A stretch of DNA of 64,000 bases from contig CAYOBN010000015.1 of the NCBI GenBank assembly GCA_964402175.1, positions 16,138 to 80,137 on the forward strand, in the 5' to 3' direction. Shown here piece after piece: positions 8,790 to 16,660 of this stretch; the stretch's first letter is position 1; every line of letters starts with the position of its first letter. This DNA is from JAWKUK01 sp964402175 (GTDB lineage: Bacteria; Planctomycetota; UBA1135; GCA-002686595). The position numbers and the translations under genes were made by a program. A model generated the notes under the pieces. It ran no database searches. It was not told the origin of the DNA and saw nothing but the letters and a program-made list of their open reading frames with translations.

Positions 8790-9548
8790 ATGTTCTCCCG
8801 CTTCTTCAAGAAATCCCGCCCTGCCGACCAGCGCGAGCACTATCGCCGCGCGCCCGGCAAGAAAGCGACCCTCGGTGTGCGCATCGTCCTGCCGACGGGG
8901 GAGCAGGTCCTCGGGGAGCTCATCGATGTGTCGGCGGGCGGAGCCGCGGTGCGCTTCGAGTCGGACCTCTCGAAGATCCTCGAGCTCGAGCACGTGTACG
9001 AGCTGCGGTTCACGTCGCTCACGCGGGGCAACATCAAGGTGATCGCCGCAGTGCGCAGCGGCCCGCGGGACAACGCGCCGAACCGCTACGGCTTCCAGTT
9101 CGTCGACCAGACGGAGCTCTTCCGGCAGCTCGACGAGAGCTTCTACAAGTTCTTCAACCGTCGCCGTTGGATGCGGGCGCAGCCGGCCCTCGACCGGCGC
9201 GTGAAGGCCGAGGTCGCGTTCGGCGACTCGGCGATCGACCTCGACGTGCACGACCTCTCGCTGGAAGGCGTCAGCTTCGTCATGCCCGACGATGTCGCGG
9301 CGATGATCGACGCCGACACGTCGCTGGAGGTCAAGATCCCCGTCCCGCGGACGGAGGCGGAGGTCGTGTTCTTCGGTCTCGTCCGCCACAAGTCGCCGAC
9401 ACCGACCGGGCTGCGCGTGGGCTGCGCGCTCGAGCCGGTCGATGGGGACCTCGGACGCAAGCGCATGAAGAAGGAGCTCGCGGCGCTCGAGGACTTCATC
9501 GCCAAACGGGTCGAGGAGATGGAGCGTTACAACTCCGCGTTCCACTGA
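8790..9548 (+). CDS. Tandem PilZ-domain protein
   Basis: 252 aa, ATG start. Two PilZ-like units are visible. The first has REHYR (RxxxR) near residue 15 and LIDVSAGG (DxSxxG) near 46-51. The second has RRWMR near residue 126 and HDLSLEG near 154-159. These arginine and D/NxSxxG motifs are the c-di-GMP contacts of PilZ domains. The first unit looks complete; the arginine motif of the second is displaced by intervening residues, so binding there is less sure. No membrane segment is seen. It probably relays c-di-GMP signals to an envelope or motility target. A similar tandem PilZ gene lies at 21607-22326. Confidence 0.8.
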   Translation: MFSRFFKKSRPADQREHYRRAPGKKATLGVRIVLPTGEQVLGELIDVSAGGAAVRFESDLSKILELEHVYELRFTSLTRGNIKVIAAVRSGPRDNAPNRYGFQFVDQTELFRQLDESFYKFFNRRRWMRAQPALDRRVKAEVAFGDSAIDLDVHDLSLEGVSFVMPDDVAAMIDADTSLEVKIPVPRTEAEVVFFGLVRHKSPTPTGLRVGCALEPVDGDLGRKRMKKELAALEDFIAKRVEEMERYNSAFH

Positions 9549-9560
9549 CGCAGTGCGCGG

Positions 9561-10394
9561 ATGGAACCGCAACGCTGTGATGTGCTCGGGCTGCCGCTCG
9601 AGATCGTGAGCGCTGCGGGGATCGCTTCGGCGGTGCACGTCCCGCGCTTTGGCGCGTGCGTCGACTTCGGCCACGGCGACGCAGAGCTCGCCGGTACGGG
9701 GCTGGTCTTCATCACGCACGCGCACATCGACCATTTGGGTGGCATCGCCCACCACGTCGCCCTGCGCGCGCTGCGTGGCTTGCCGCCTCCGCGCTACTAC
9801 GCGCCCCTGGCGATCCAGCCCCGCTTGGAGCGATTGCTCGATGCTTGGCGGGACCTGCAGGAGGCCCCGCTGCCGGCGCACTGCATCGGGCTCGAGCCTG
9901 GTGGCGAGGTGTCCCTGCGCAAGGACCTCACGGTGCGAGCGTTCGGCACGACGCACCGCGTGCCCTCGCTCGGTTACGCGTTCCTCTCGCGCCACAAACA
10001 GCTGCGCGCCGACTTCGTGGGCACCCCGGGCCACGTGCTCGCGGCGCTGCGCAAGCGCGGCGAGGTCATCGAGGACATCCACGATGTCGTTGAGCTCGTC
10101 GTCGCCGGTGACACGTGCATCGACGCGCTCGTTGCGGAGCCCCTCGTCCGCGCGGCTCGGCGGCTCGTCATGGAGGTCACGTTCCTCGACGAGCGTGTCT
10201 CCGTCGAGGACTGCCGCGCGAAGGGGCACACACACCTCGACGAGCTCGTCGCGTACGCCGATGAGTTCACGCAGGACGCGCTCGTCCTGTGCCATGTCTC
10301 GGCGCGTTATCGCCCGAGCGAAGCCCGCGGGCTCTTCGACGGTCGCTTGCCGCGGGCGCTGCGCGAGCGCTGTACGCTCGTTCTGCACGAGTGA
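9561..10394 (+). CDS. Ribonuclease Z-like metallo-beta-lactamase-fold hydrolase
   Basis: 277 aa, ATG start 12 bp after the PilZ gene. The zinc motif THAHIDHLGG (HxHxDH) sits near residue 53-59, with further ligands in GTTHRVPSLGY, VVAGDTCID and CHVSARY. This pattern matches the tRNase Z (RNase Z/ElaC) branch, including forms related to plant TRZ4, which remove 3' trailers of tRNA precursors. The exosite arm typical of ElaC is not obvious, so another RNA or nucleotide substrate is possible. Convergent with the next gene, 4 bp apart. Confidence 0.72.
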   Translation: MEPQRCDVLGLPLEIVSAAGIASAVHVPRFGACVDFGHGDAELAGTGLVFITHAHIDHLGGIAHHVALRALRGLPPPRYYAPLAIQPRLERLLDAWRDLQEAPLPAHCIGLEPGGEVSLRKDLTVRAFGTTHRVPSLGYAFLSRHKQLRADFVGTPGHVLAALRKRGEVIEDIHDVVELVVAGDTCIDALVAEPLVRAARRLVMEVTFLDERVSVEDCRAKGHTHLDELVAYADEFTQDALVLCHVSARYRPSEARGLFDGRLPRALRERCTLVLHE

Positions 10395-10398
10395 GCGC

Positions 10399-10974
10399 TC
10401 AGCGCTGCGAGCGCCACACAGGTCGCTCTGGCGCGCGCCAGGTCTCGACGGCGTCGAGGCACGCGGCGACGCTTTCGGTCTGCACGAGGAGCGCGCGGTT
10501 CTCGGGCCGCAGGAAACCCTCGTCCACACAGCGGTCGAGGTGCGCGACGAGGCCGCTGTAGAACCCCCCGACATCGAGCAACACGACGGGTTTCGTGTGG
10601 ATGTTGAGTTGCAGCCAGGTCAGGGCTTCGAAGAGCTCCTCGAGCGTCCCGTGACCACCCGGCAGCGCCACGAACGCGTCGCTCGCGGCGTCCATGCGGG
10701 CTTTGCGCTCGTGGAGGGTGTCGACGATCTCGAGGGTCGAGAGGCCCTCGTGTGCGACCTCCATCTGCACCAAGCCGTGGGGGATGACCCCGTGGACACG
10801 CGCGCCGCCGGCCAGCGCAGCGTCCGCGACGGCGCCCATGCAGCCCACCTTCGCGCCGCCGTAGACGAGGGCGTGCCCGCGGGCGGCCAGCGCCGCACCC
10901 AAGGCGCGCGCGGTCTCCATGTAGACGGGGCGGCGGCCGGGGTTCGACCCGCAATAGACGCAGATGCGCAGCAT
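10399..10974 (-). CDS. LOG/TIGR00730-family Rossmann protein
   Basis: 191 aa from ATG 10974. It starts MLRICVYCGSNPGRRP and contains LVYGGAKVGCMG and the signature PGGHGTLEELFEALTW (PGGxGTxxE). These are the hallmark motifs of the TIGR00730/LONELY GUY family, which hydrolyse cytokinin-like N6-modified AMP or similar nucleoside 5'-monophosphates. Length fits the family. In bacteria the physiological substrate is often unclear. The gene is divergent from the following sulfotransferase-like gene, with about 67 bp between start codons. Confidence 0.9.
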   Translation of the reverse strand: MLRICVYCGSNPGRRPVYMETARALGAALAARGHALVYGGAKVGCMGAVADAALAGGARVHGVIPHGLVQMEVAHEGLSTLEIVDTLHERKARMDAASDAFVALPGGHGTLEELFEALTWLQLNIHTKPVVLLDVGGFYSGLVAHLDRCVDEGFLRPENRALLVQTESVAACLDAVETWRAPERPVWRSQR

Positions 10975-11041
10975 GGACGGGATTATGCGCGCCTCCCTCA
11001 AGCCGCGTGAGTCGCAGTGTCGATCTCTCCTGCGGAACCCC

Positions 11042-11728
11042 ATGCCTTCTCGCGTCTTCGTCGTCACCGGCTCAGGCCGCTCGGGCCTCGCGCACACGGC
11101 TGCCGTCTTGACGGCGCTCGGTGCGCCCTGCGGCGTCGACTCGGTGTTCCATCCGGGGAGCGTCGTCGGGCCGCGTCGGTTCGTCTGGCCGGCGCGCGCG
11201 GCGGGCGAGGCCTCTTGGCTCGCAGCGCCGCTGCTCGGCAAGCTGCCCGAGGGAGCGACCGTCCTGCACCAAGTGCGCGAGCCGCTGGCCGTGATCCGCT
11301 CGGTGCTGCGCTCGGGCATCCTCGACAACGCGGGACCGCACCACGACTACGTCGTGCGGCACGTCCCGGAGCTCGCCCTCGGCGGGCCGACGGTGCGCGC
11401 GATGCGCTACTGGATCGAGTGGAACCGCATGATCGAAGCTGCGGCGGACTACGATGACCTCGTGTACCGCCGCCACCGGCTCGAAGACCTCGATGCGAGC
11501 GGCGTTGCAGCGCTCGCCGGGGCGCTCGGTCAGGCGCGCCCGGTGGACCTTGCGCAGCGTGTGCTCGACTCACGTCCGCGGGATCAAGGCACACGCGGCG
11601 ACAAACGCCGGGACGGTGCGGTGACGTGGGCTTCGCTGCCGAAGGGCGCGCTCTTGGACGAGCTCGTCGAGCTCGCGCGGAGCTACGGCTACGAGCCGGG
11701 CGACGTCGAACGCCTGCGCGCGAGCTGA
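11042..11728 (+). CDS. Sulfotransferase-like P-loop protein
   Basis: 228 aa from ATG 11042; an upstream ATG at 10964 would overlap the divergent LOG gene. It begins VFVVTGSGRSGLAHTAA, a P-loop like the 5'-PSB loop of PAPS-dependent sulfotransferases, and has HQVREPLAVIRSVLRSGI and a RYWIEWNRM block typical of the 3'-phosphate-binding part. It is short for the family and lacks a clear catalytic His in the expected position, so it may transfer another group or be non-catalytic. Its 3' end overlaps the convergent PepSY gene by 40 nt. Confidence 0.65.
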   Translation: MPSRVFVVTGSGRSGLAHTAAVLTALGAPCGVDSVFHPGSVVGPRRFVWPARAAGEASWLAAPLLGKLPEGATVLHQVREPLAVIRSVLRSGILDNAGPHHDYVVRHVPELALGGPTVRAMRYWIEWNRMIEAAADYDDLVYRRHRLEDLDASGVAALAGALGQARPVDLAQRVLDSRPRDQGTRGDKRRDGAVTWASLPKGALLDELVELARSYGYEPGDVERLRAS

Positions 11729-12258
11729 TCCTGGGCGCGCGCACGCCGGCGACGTACGAGGTGCGGCACCAACCAGAGGTGCACGCCGGTGACCCAGAGC
11801 ACGCACAGCGCGAGCGCGGCGGGCAGGAAGACCCAGAGCTTGGCGCTCGGGTGGAACCAAGAGCCGTCGTGCAGCGCTTCGATCAGGTCGGAGCGGCGCA
11901 CCGCAACGTGCAGGACTTCGGCGGTCACGGCATCGAGCTGGACCTCGATGCCGTTGTCGCACTGCACCTTGAGCAAGCCGCGGCGCGGCTGTGCATCGAT
12001 GCGGACGACGTCGTCGTAGGAGCCCACCTCCGCGTCGGGCACGCCTCGCAGCGCTGCGAGGATCGTGTCCCAGGTCGCGGCGAGCCTCTGCTCGCTGCCG
12101 CGCTGGGTCGGCGGCTGCACCCAGCTCCACTCCTTCTTGAGCTGCAGCAGGACCCCCGTGAGCAGGACGACGAGCACGGGCAAAGCGCTCAGCACCGCGA
12201 GGATGCGGTGCAGACGGCGGCTGTGTTTGGCGGCGGTCATCGGCAGAGCTCTGCTCAA
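11689..12258 (-). CDS. PepSY-domain membrane protein
   Basis: 189 aa from TTG 12258 (or 183 aa from ATG 12240). One N-terminal membrane helix (LAVLSALPVLVVLLTGVLLQL) and one near the C-terminus (LWVFLPAALALCVLWVTGVHLWLV) enclose a PepSY-like periplasmic segment. The HRILAVLSALP start and WxTGxxLW end match PepSY-associated TM proteins. The TTG start overlaps the upstream stop as TTGA, which points to translational coupling with the gene at 12255-12776. The 3' end overlaps the sulfotransferase-like gene by 40 nt in antisense. Confidence 0.72.
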   Translation of the reverse strand: MSRALPMTAAKHSRRLHRILAVLSALPVLVVLLTGVLLQLKKEWSWVQPPTQRGSEQRLAATWDTILAALRGVPDAEVGSYDDVVRIDAQPRRGLLKVQCDNGIEVQLDAVTAEVLHVAVRRSDLIEALHDGSWFHPSAKLWVFLPAALALCVLWVTGVHLWLVPHLVRRRRARAQDQLARRRSTSPGS

Positions 12259-12776
12259 TCACCCGCCGCCGCGTCGTAGAGCGCGAACCCGGGGTCTTCC
12301 ACCAGCGCGGTGAAGACGAGCGCGGCGACGTACGCCTCGCCGGGGGTCTCCAAGTCGAGCGCGACGTAGAGCGGCCCCGCGCCGATCCTCGCCCACTGCG
12401 AGCGGCGAGCGCCCGCGATCGACACGATCAGCGCGCTGCCTTCGCGCCGCCAGAGGAGCTCCTTCTCGACGGGCCATTCGGCCTCGGCGAGCTCCGCGAC
12501 GGCGACTTCGGTCGCTCGGTCCTCGTGCGCAGGTCGGGCGGGCTGCGGGCCACCGGTGGCCTCGGCCAGGAGGTGCAACAGCTCGGCGCCGCCCTGCACG
12601 CCCCGCAGCGAGAGCTCGCTGAAGGCGTCGTCTTCGTCGACCCCGAGCAGCGCATCCTCGCCGAGCTCCAGGCCGAACCCTATACCGCCGGCGCCGCGGG
12701 TGACCAGACGGACTTCTCCCTCGCGGGGCTCGAAGAAACCGAGGTGCTCGAGCGCGCCGTCGAAGACGATGTCCAT
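12255..12776 (-). CDS. Conserved-looking hypothetical protein upstream of the PepSY protein
   Basis: 173 aa from ATG 12776. It is acidic, has no signal peptide or membrane helix, and shows an alternating beta/alpha pattern (MDIVFDGALEHLGF, then GIGFGLELGEDALLGVDEDD, then GPLYVALDLETPGEAYVAAL). I do not recognise the family. It forms a two-gene unit with the PepSY protein through a TTGA overlap, so it may act on the same process. The start is chosen because the sequence upstream becomes low-complexity Arg/Pro-rich. Confidence 0.6.
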   Translation of the reverse strand: MDIVFDGALEHLGFFEPREGEVRLVTRGAGGIGFGLELGEDALLGVDEDDAFSELSLRGVQGGAELLHLLAEATGGPQPARPAHEDRATEVAVAELAEAEWPVEKELLWRREGSALIVSIAGARRSQWARIGAGPLYVALDLETPGEAYVAALVFTALVEDPGFALYDAAAGD

Positions 12777-12841
12777 GCCGGGGGGTAGCCTCTGCCCTCC
12801 ATGATGCCGCGGCCGCGCCGCTTTGCCCAGAGAAACACGCC

Positions 12842-13258
12842 ATGGTGACGCTTCTGCGCTGCCTCTTCGCCGCGATCCTGATCGCCATGCTCGCGGGCAC
12901 GGTCCGCGCCAGCCTCTTCCAGGCGCTCTTCGATATCCCGCCGGAGGTCTACGGGAACCCGTGGTTCCAAGTGACCTTGCTCGATGCCTACTTCGCCTTC
13001 GTGACCTTCTTCGTGTGGGTCGCATGGAAGGAGCAGCGCCTGCTCGCCCAGGTCCTCTGGGGCGTCGCAATCCTGCTTTGGGGCAACTTCGCGATGGCGA
13101 CGTACATGCTGCTGGAGCTCGGTCGTGTGCCGCGCGGCGGAGCGCTCGCAGAGGTCTTCACCGTGCGCCGCCCGGGACACCTCGCTTGGCCTCTGGGTTT
13201 TGTCGCGGTCGGTGTCGCGGTCTACCTCCTCGGCGCGAAGAACGTGCTCTTCGGATGA
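12842..13258 (+). CDS. DUF1475-family membrane protein
   Basis: 138 aa with four predicted membrane helices (about 4-20, 48-62, 70-95, 112-133). The motif pattern ATVRASLFQALF, then NPWFQVTLLDAYFAFVTFFVWVAWKE fits DUF1475. Function is unknown. The stop overlaps the next start (ATGA), so it forms a small membrane-protein operon with the DUF2062 gene. Confidence 0.8.
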   Translation: MVTLLRCLFAAILIAMLAGTVRASLFQALFDIPPEVYGNPWFQVTLLDAYFAFVTFFVWVAWKEQRLLAQVLWGVAILLWGNFAMATYMLLELGRVPRGGALAEVFTVRRPGHLAWPLGFVAVGVAVYLLGAKNVLFG

Positions 13259-13788
13259 CCACACGCGTCCAGGACGAACCGGCGGAGGTCGCTCCGCCGC
13301 GGCAGGGATGGCTGCGCCGGAAGCTCATCGGGCCGTTGCAGGCGCAGCTCACGCAAGGGGTCTCGCCGGAGCGCCTGGCGCTCACCCTCGCCGTCGGCAC
13401 CGGGTGCTCGTTGTTCCCCTTCCTCGGCACGACCTCGCTCTTGAACCTCGGCGTCGGGGTGTTGCTGCGGATGAACCAGCCCGTGCTGCAGCTCTGGAAC
13501 CAGCTCCTCGGTCCGATCCACCTCGCGCTGATCCTGGTCTACGTCAGGATCGGCGAGCGCTTGCTCGGTGCCGGCGCCGAGCAGCGCTTCTCGATCGGAG
13601 AGATGGTGCGCGCGTTCGGCGAGCTCTCGTTCATGGACTTCCTCGCCCGCTTCGGGCGCGCGGGCGGATACGCATTCGTGGGGTGGCTGGTGACACTGCC
13701 GTTTGTCATCGGCGCGGCGTACTTGGTCGCGCGGCCGTTGCTGATGGGCCTCGCCAAGGCAGCAGCGCGGGTCCGACGCGAGCCTTAG
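13255..13788 (+). CDS. DUF2062-family membrane protein
   Basis: 177 aa from ATG 13255. It carries the DUF2062 hallmark QLTQGVSPERLALTLAVGTGCSLFPFLGTTSLL followed in pattern by NQPVLQLWNQLLGPIH, and two to three membrane helices (SLFPFLGTTSLLNLGVGVLL in the middle, FVGWLVTLPFVIGAAYLVARP near the end). Function of the family is unknown; it is often found with glycosyltransferases. Here it is coupled to the DUF1475 gene by a 4-nt overlap. Confidence 0.82.
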   Translation: MTTRVQDEPAEVAPPRQGWLRRKLIGPLQAQLTQGVSPERLALTLAVGTGCSLFPFLGTTSLLNLGVGVLLRMNQPVLQLWNQLLGPIHLALILVYVRIGERLLGAGAEQRFSIGEMVRAFGELSFMDFLARFGRAGGYAFVGWLVTLPFVIGAAYLVARPLLMGLAKAAARVRREP

Positions 13789-13846
13789 TCGCGAAGAACT
13801 CGATTTTCTGCGAAGGGTCCCGCGGCGCCGAGGCAAGCTGCAGGGG

Positions 13847-14710
13847 ATGGAGCACGTCCCCCTCGCAGTCCGCGTCCGCGGGCTCCGGCGCGCCTTCGCA
13901 GCGCAGCAAGCCGTCGCCGGCCTCGACCTCGATGTTCGCCGCGGGGAGGCCCTCGGCTTGCTCGGACCGAACGGCGCCGGCAAGACGACGACCCTGCGCA
14001 TCCTCGCCACCCTCGCCGCGCGCGATGCAGGTGAGGTCGAAGTCCTCGGGCTGGATCCCGCGCGCGACGGCGCCGCGCTGCGCGCGCGCATCGGCGTCGT
14101 GCCGCAGGAGATCGCGCTCTACCGCGGCCTGTCGGCCCGCGAGAACCTGGAGTTCCTGGCCCAGGTCCACGGCGTCCCGCGGAGCGCCGTTCCCGAGCGC
14201 GTCGAGCGCGCGCTCGCTGCCGCTGGGCTGCAGGACCGCGCGGAGTCCCGCATCGCAGGTTTCTCGGGCGGCATGCTGCGGCGCCTCAACGTCGTGGCGT
14301 CCCTCCTCCACGAACCGGAGCTCGTCTTCCTGGACGAACCGACGGCGGGCGTCGACCCCCAATCCCGGCAGCACCTCTTCGAGTTGATCGAGGGGCTCTC
14401 CGCGCGCGGCGTGACGTTCGTCTACACGACCCACTCGATGGGTGAGGTCGAGCGCCTGTGTGATCGCATCGTCATCATGGACCGGGGACGAGCGGTGGCG
14501 ACGGGGACCCTCGCTGAGCTGCAGTCCCAGCCCGCGGTGCAGAGGCGCCTCGGCTCAGGCCTCGCCTTGCCCGCGGACGTCGACCTGAAGCGCGCTGCTG
14601 AAGTGCTGGTCGCCGCGGGGATTCCGGCTGAAGTGCGCTGCGAGCGCGTCGGCCTCGAAGAGATCTTCCTGGCGCTGACAGGTCGTGCGCTGCGCGACGA
14701 GGACCAATGA
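13847..14710 (+). CDS. ABC-2 type transporter ATP-binding protein
   Basis: 287 aa. It shows all ABC ATPase motifs: Walker A GPNGAGKTTT (residues about 40-49), Q-loop VPQEIALY, signature FSGGMLRR, Walker B LVFLDEPTAGVD and switch His in YTTHSMGEV. The sequence is of the CcmA/DrrA type used in drug, polysaccharide or lipid export. It overlaps the permease gene by 4 nt (ATGA). A GCAGGGG before the ATG is a plausible ribosome binding site. Confidence 0.93.
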   Translation: MEHVPLAVRVRGLRRAFAAQQAVAGLDLDVRRGEALGLLGPNGAGKTTTLRILATLAARDAGEVEVLGLDPARDGAALRARIGVVPQEIALYRGLSARENLEFLAQVHGVPRSAVPERVERALAAAGLQDRAESRIAGFSGGMLRRLNVVASLLHEPELVFLDEPTAGVDPQSRQHLFELIEGLSARGVTFVYTTHSMGEVERLCDRIVIMDRGRAVATGTLAELQSQPAVQRRLGSGLALPADVDLKRAAEVLVAAGIPAEVRCERVGLEEIFLALTGRALRDEDQ

Positions 14711-16038
14711 TGCTGCGCTCTGCTCTGACCCTCGCACGGAAGGACCTCCGCCTCTTCTTCCGCGACCGAACGGCGGTCCTCTTGACGTTCCTCCTGCCGA
14801 TCGTGCTGGGCAGCGTCTTCGGCTCCGCCATGGGCAGTATGTCGGGCAGCGAGCGCTCCGCTGCGCCGCGCATCGGCCTCGCGCTCGAAGACCGCGACGA
14901 CTCCGCCGAGAGCCGCGCGTTGATCGCGGCGCTCCAACGCGCCGAGGGGCTCCGCATCGACGTCGTCGCCGACGCGCGTGGGCCTGTGGCAAACGGCAAA
15001 CGCGCGGTGGGTCTCTCCATCCCCGCGGGTTATGGCGCGGGTCTCTCCAGCGGCGCGCCGCCGGAGCTGACCCTCTTCCGCGATACCTCGCAGACGATCA
15101 GCCAGCAGGTGGTGCTCTTTCAGTTGGCCCCTGCGCTAGCGGAGCGCCAACTCGCAGCCCTCGGCGCAGGCGTGATGGGGCGCATCCTCGATGCGCTGCA
15201 GTTCCCGGCAGCAGGCCGCGCGCGCGCAGAGGCCGTCCTGCGCCGGAGCTACGCCGACGTCGAGTCGATCGTCGCGGGTCTCTCCGACGGCGAGTCCGCC
15301 CCCGGCGCGTCCGCTCTCGGCGGTACGATGCAGCTCGATCCGCTGCAGGACCTGCCGCGTCTCCTGGGGCTTCGGAGCGAGGACGTCGCGGGCCTTCGGC
15401 CCACCGGCGCCTCACCGAAAGCGGGCGCATCCCACGCCTTCAGCGCCATGGCGGTGATGATGCTGCTCTTCAGTGTCGCTGGCGCCGGCGGCGCCCTGCT
15501 GCAGGAGCGGACCGACGGAACCCTGACTCGGCTGCAGCTCACTCCCGCGGCCGGTCGCGCCGTTCTGCTCGGCAAAGCGCTGAGTCTCGGGCTCGTCGCG
15601 GTGCTCCAGTTGAAGGTGATGTTCGCGTTCGGCTGGCTCGTCTTCGACGTGCCGATCTTCGAGCGGCCCTTGGCGCTCGCGGCGGTGTCCGGCGCGTGGG
15701 CGGCTCTGGCTGTCGCGCTCGGCCTTGCGTTCGCGGTGCATTGCCGGAATGCGAAGCAACTCGAAGGACTCTCGACGCTTGTGATCCTGGTGATGAGCGC
15801 CGTCGGCGGCGCGTGGTTCCCGCGCGAGGTCACCCCGGAGTGGTTCCGCACCGTCGGATCCGTCACTCCCGTCGCTTGGGCGATGGACGCGTATCACGGA
15901 ATCCTCTGGTACGGGAAGGGCCTCCTTCCGCGTGCGGAGCTCGACGGAGTCGGGGCCTCGGTCCTCGGGATGGTCGCTGCAGCGCTCTTCCTCGCCGGTG
16001 TCTCGCTGCGCGGGTATCGCCGCCATTTCCTGAGCTGA
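14707..16038 (+). CDS. ABC-2 type transporter permease
   Basis: 443 aa. One membrane helix near the N-terminus (LLTFLLPIVLGSVFGSAMGS, about 22-41), a large extracytoplasmic domain, and five C-terminal helices match the ABC2_membrane_3 layout. It ends LAGVSLRGYRRHFLS. The last about 95 bp lie inside a direct repeat whose second copy is at 17924-18268. In that copy the permease end is decayed while the antisense co-polymerase end is intact. Substrate is unknown. Confidence 0.9.
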   Translation: MMLRSALTLARKDLRLFFRDRTAVLLTFLLPIVLGSVFGSAMGSMSGSERSAAPRIGLALEDRDDSAESRALIAALQRAEGLRIDVVADARGPVANGKRAVGLSIPAGYGAGLSSGAPPELTLFRDTSQTISQQVVLFQLAPALAERQLAALGAGVMGRILDALQFPAAGRARAEAVLRRSYADVESIVAGLSDGESAPGASALGGTMQLDPLQDLPRLLGLRSEDVAGLRPTGASPKAGASHAFSAMAVMMLLFSVAGAGGALLQERTDGTLTRLQLTPAAGRAVLLGKALSLGLVAVLQLKVMFAFGWLVFDVPIFERPLALAAVSGAWAALAVALGLAFAVHCRNAKQLEGLSTLVILVMSAVGGAWFPREVTPEWFRTVGSVTPVAWAMDAYHGILWYGKGLLPRAELDGVGASVLGMVAAALFLAGVSLRGYRRHFLS

Positions 16039-16285
16039 TGCGCCTCGGCGGCATCTGCTTCGGTGCGGGCGGCACCGAGCAGGCGCGCACCGACGCCGCG
16101 CAGTCAAACGCTGGTGATGCGCAGCCTACCTGCTTCGTGTTCCGTTTCGTCCGCGCATCTGAAGATCGCACCGTCGAACTGTCTGACCGCCAACTCGAAC
16201 TCAACGGCGGCGGTCGATGCTGGAAGTCCCGACACCACAAGGTCGATCTGCTCGGCGAGCTACCGGGCGGATTTCTACGGAATCG
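15941..16285 (+). repeat. Diverged direct repeat, left copy
   Basis: Aligns base for base, with small gaps, to 17924-18268. It runs from the GAGCTCGACGGAGTCGG at the permease C-terminus through the tail of a co-polymerase gene read on the minus strand. By eye about three quarters of positions match. In this copy the permease reading frame is intact. Confidence 0.85.
16033..16285 (-). pseudogene. Remnant of the C-terminal end of the Wzc-like co-polymerase
   Basis: The minus strand reads DLVVSGLPASTAAVEFELAV, then RQFDGAIF, then a stop, then LRGVGARLLGAARTEADA and finally LRKWRR, matching the end of the intact co-polymerase at 17999-20800 at about 50 of 76 positions. There is an in-frame TGA (plus-strand bases 16104-16106), a TAG further upstream and a 12-bp deletion. 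There are no frameshifts in the aligned part, so decay is moderate. No upstream coding part of the gene is left. Confidence 0.82.
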
Positions 16286-16660
16286 AGCGCGCGGAGAAGC
16301 GACAGATACCCTCGACACGGCGCCATGAATCAAGGGCTCTCCGCGAGCTGACCTGGCGACGAGCCGACGTCGCGCACGCGAGGGGCCTCAATCGTCGCGC
16401 GTGTTGCGCCGCACGCAGCACCTGGCCCACCAAGGTTCGTCGCTGCACCTTGCACTTTGGACGACTGCGCGGGCGAGCTAGGGATGGGACAGGCGGCGGC
16501 GCGGGGATCAGGCGCGCTGGCGCTGCATTCGGACCCCTGTGGAACTGGCCCGGCGCTCCTTGGCGGTGGCAGCGGAGGCGGTCACGGGTGAATTTGGTCG
16601 AGTCGTCTTCGCGACCGCGCACCAGGGAGAATCGAACTCTGTGGCGCAGGCTCCCGGGCG
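16286..16660. other. Gene-free stretch before the EEP gene
   Basis: No open frame with protein-like content was seen on either strand. Homology to the co-polymerase gene fades out near 16285. A T-arm-like GAGTTCGATTC on the minus strand near 16628-16645 does not extend to a tRNA. Confidence 0.6.

Noticed and set aside
16628..16648. T-arm-like GAGTTCGATTC on the minus strand
   Set aside because: Only three stem pairs form and no anticodon arm, D arm or acceptor end is present. It could be an old tRNA fragment but there is no support.
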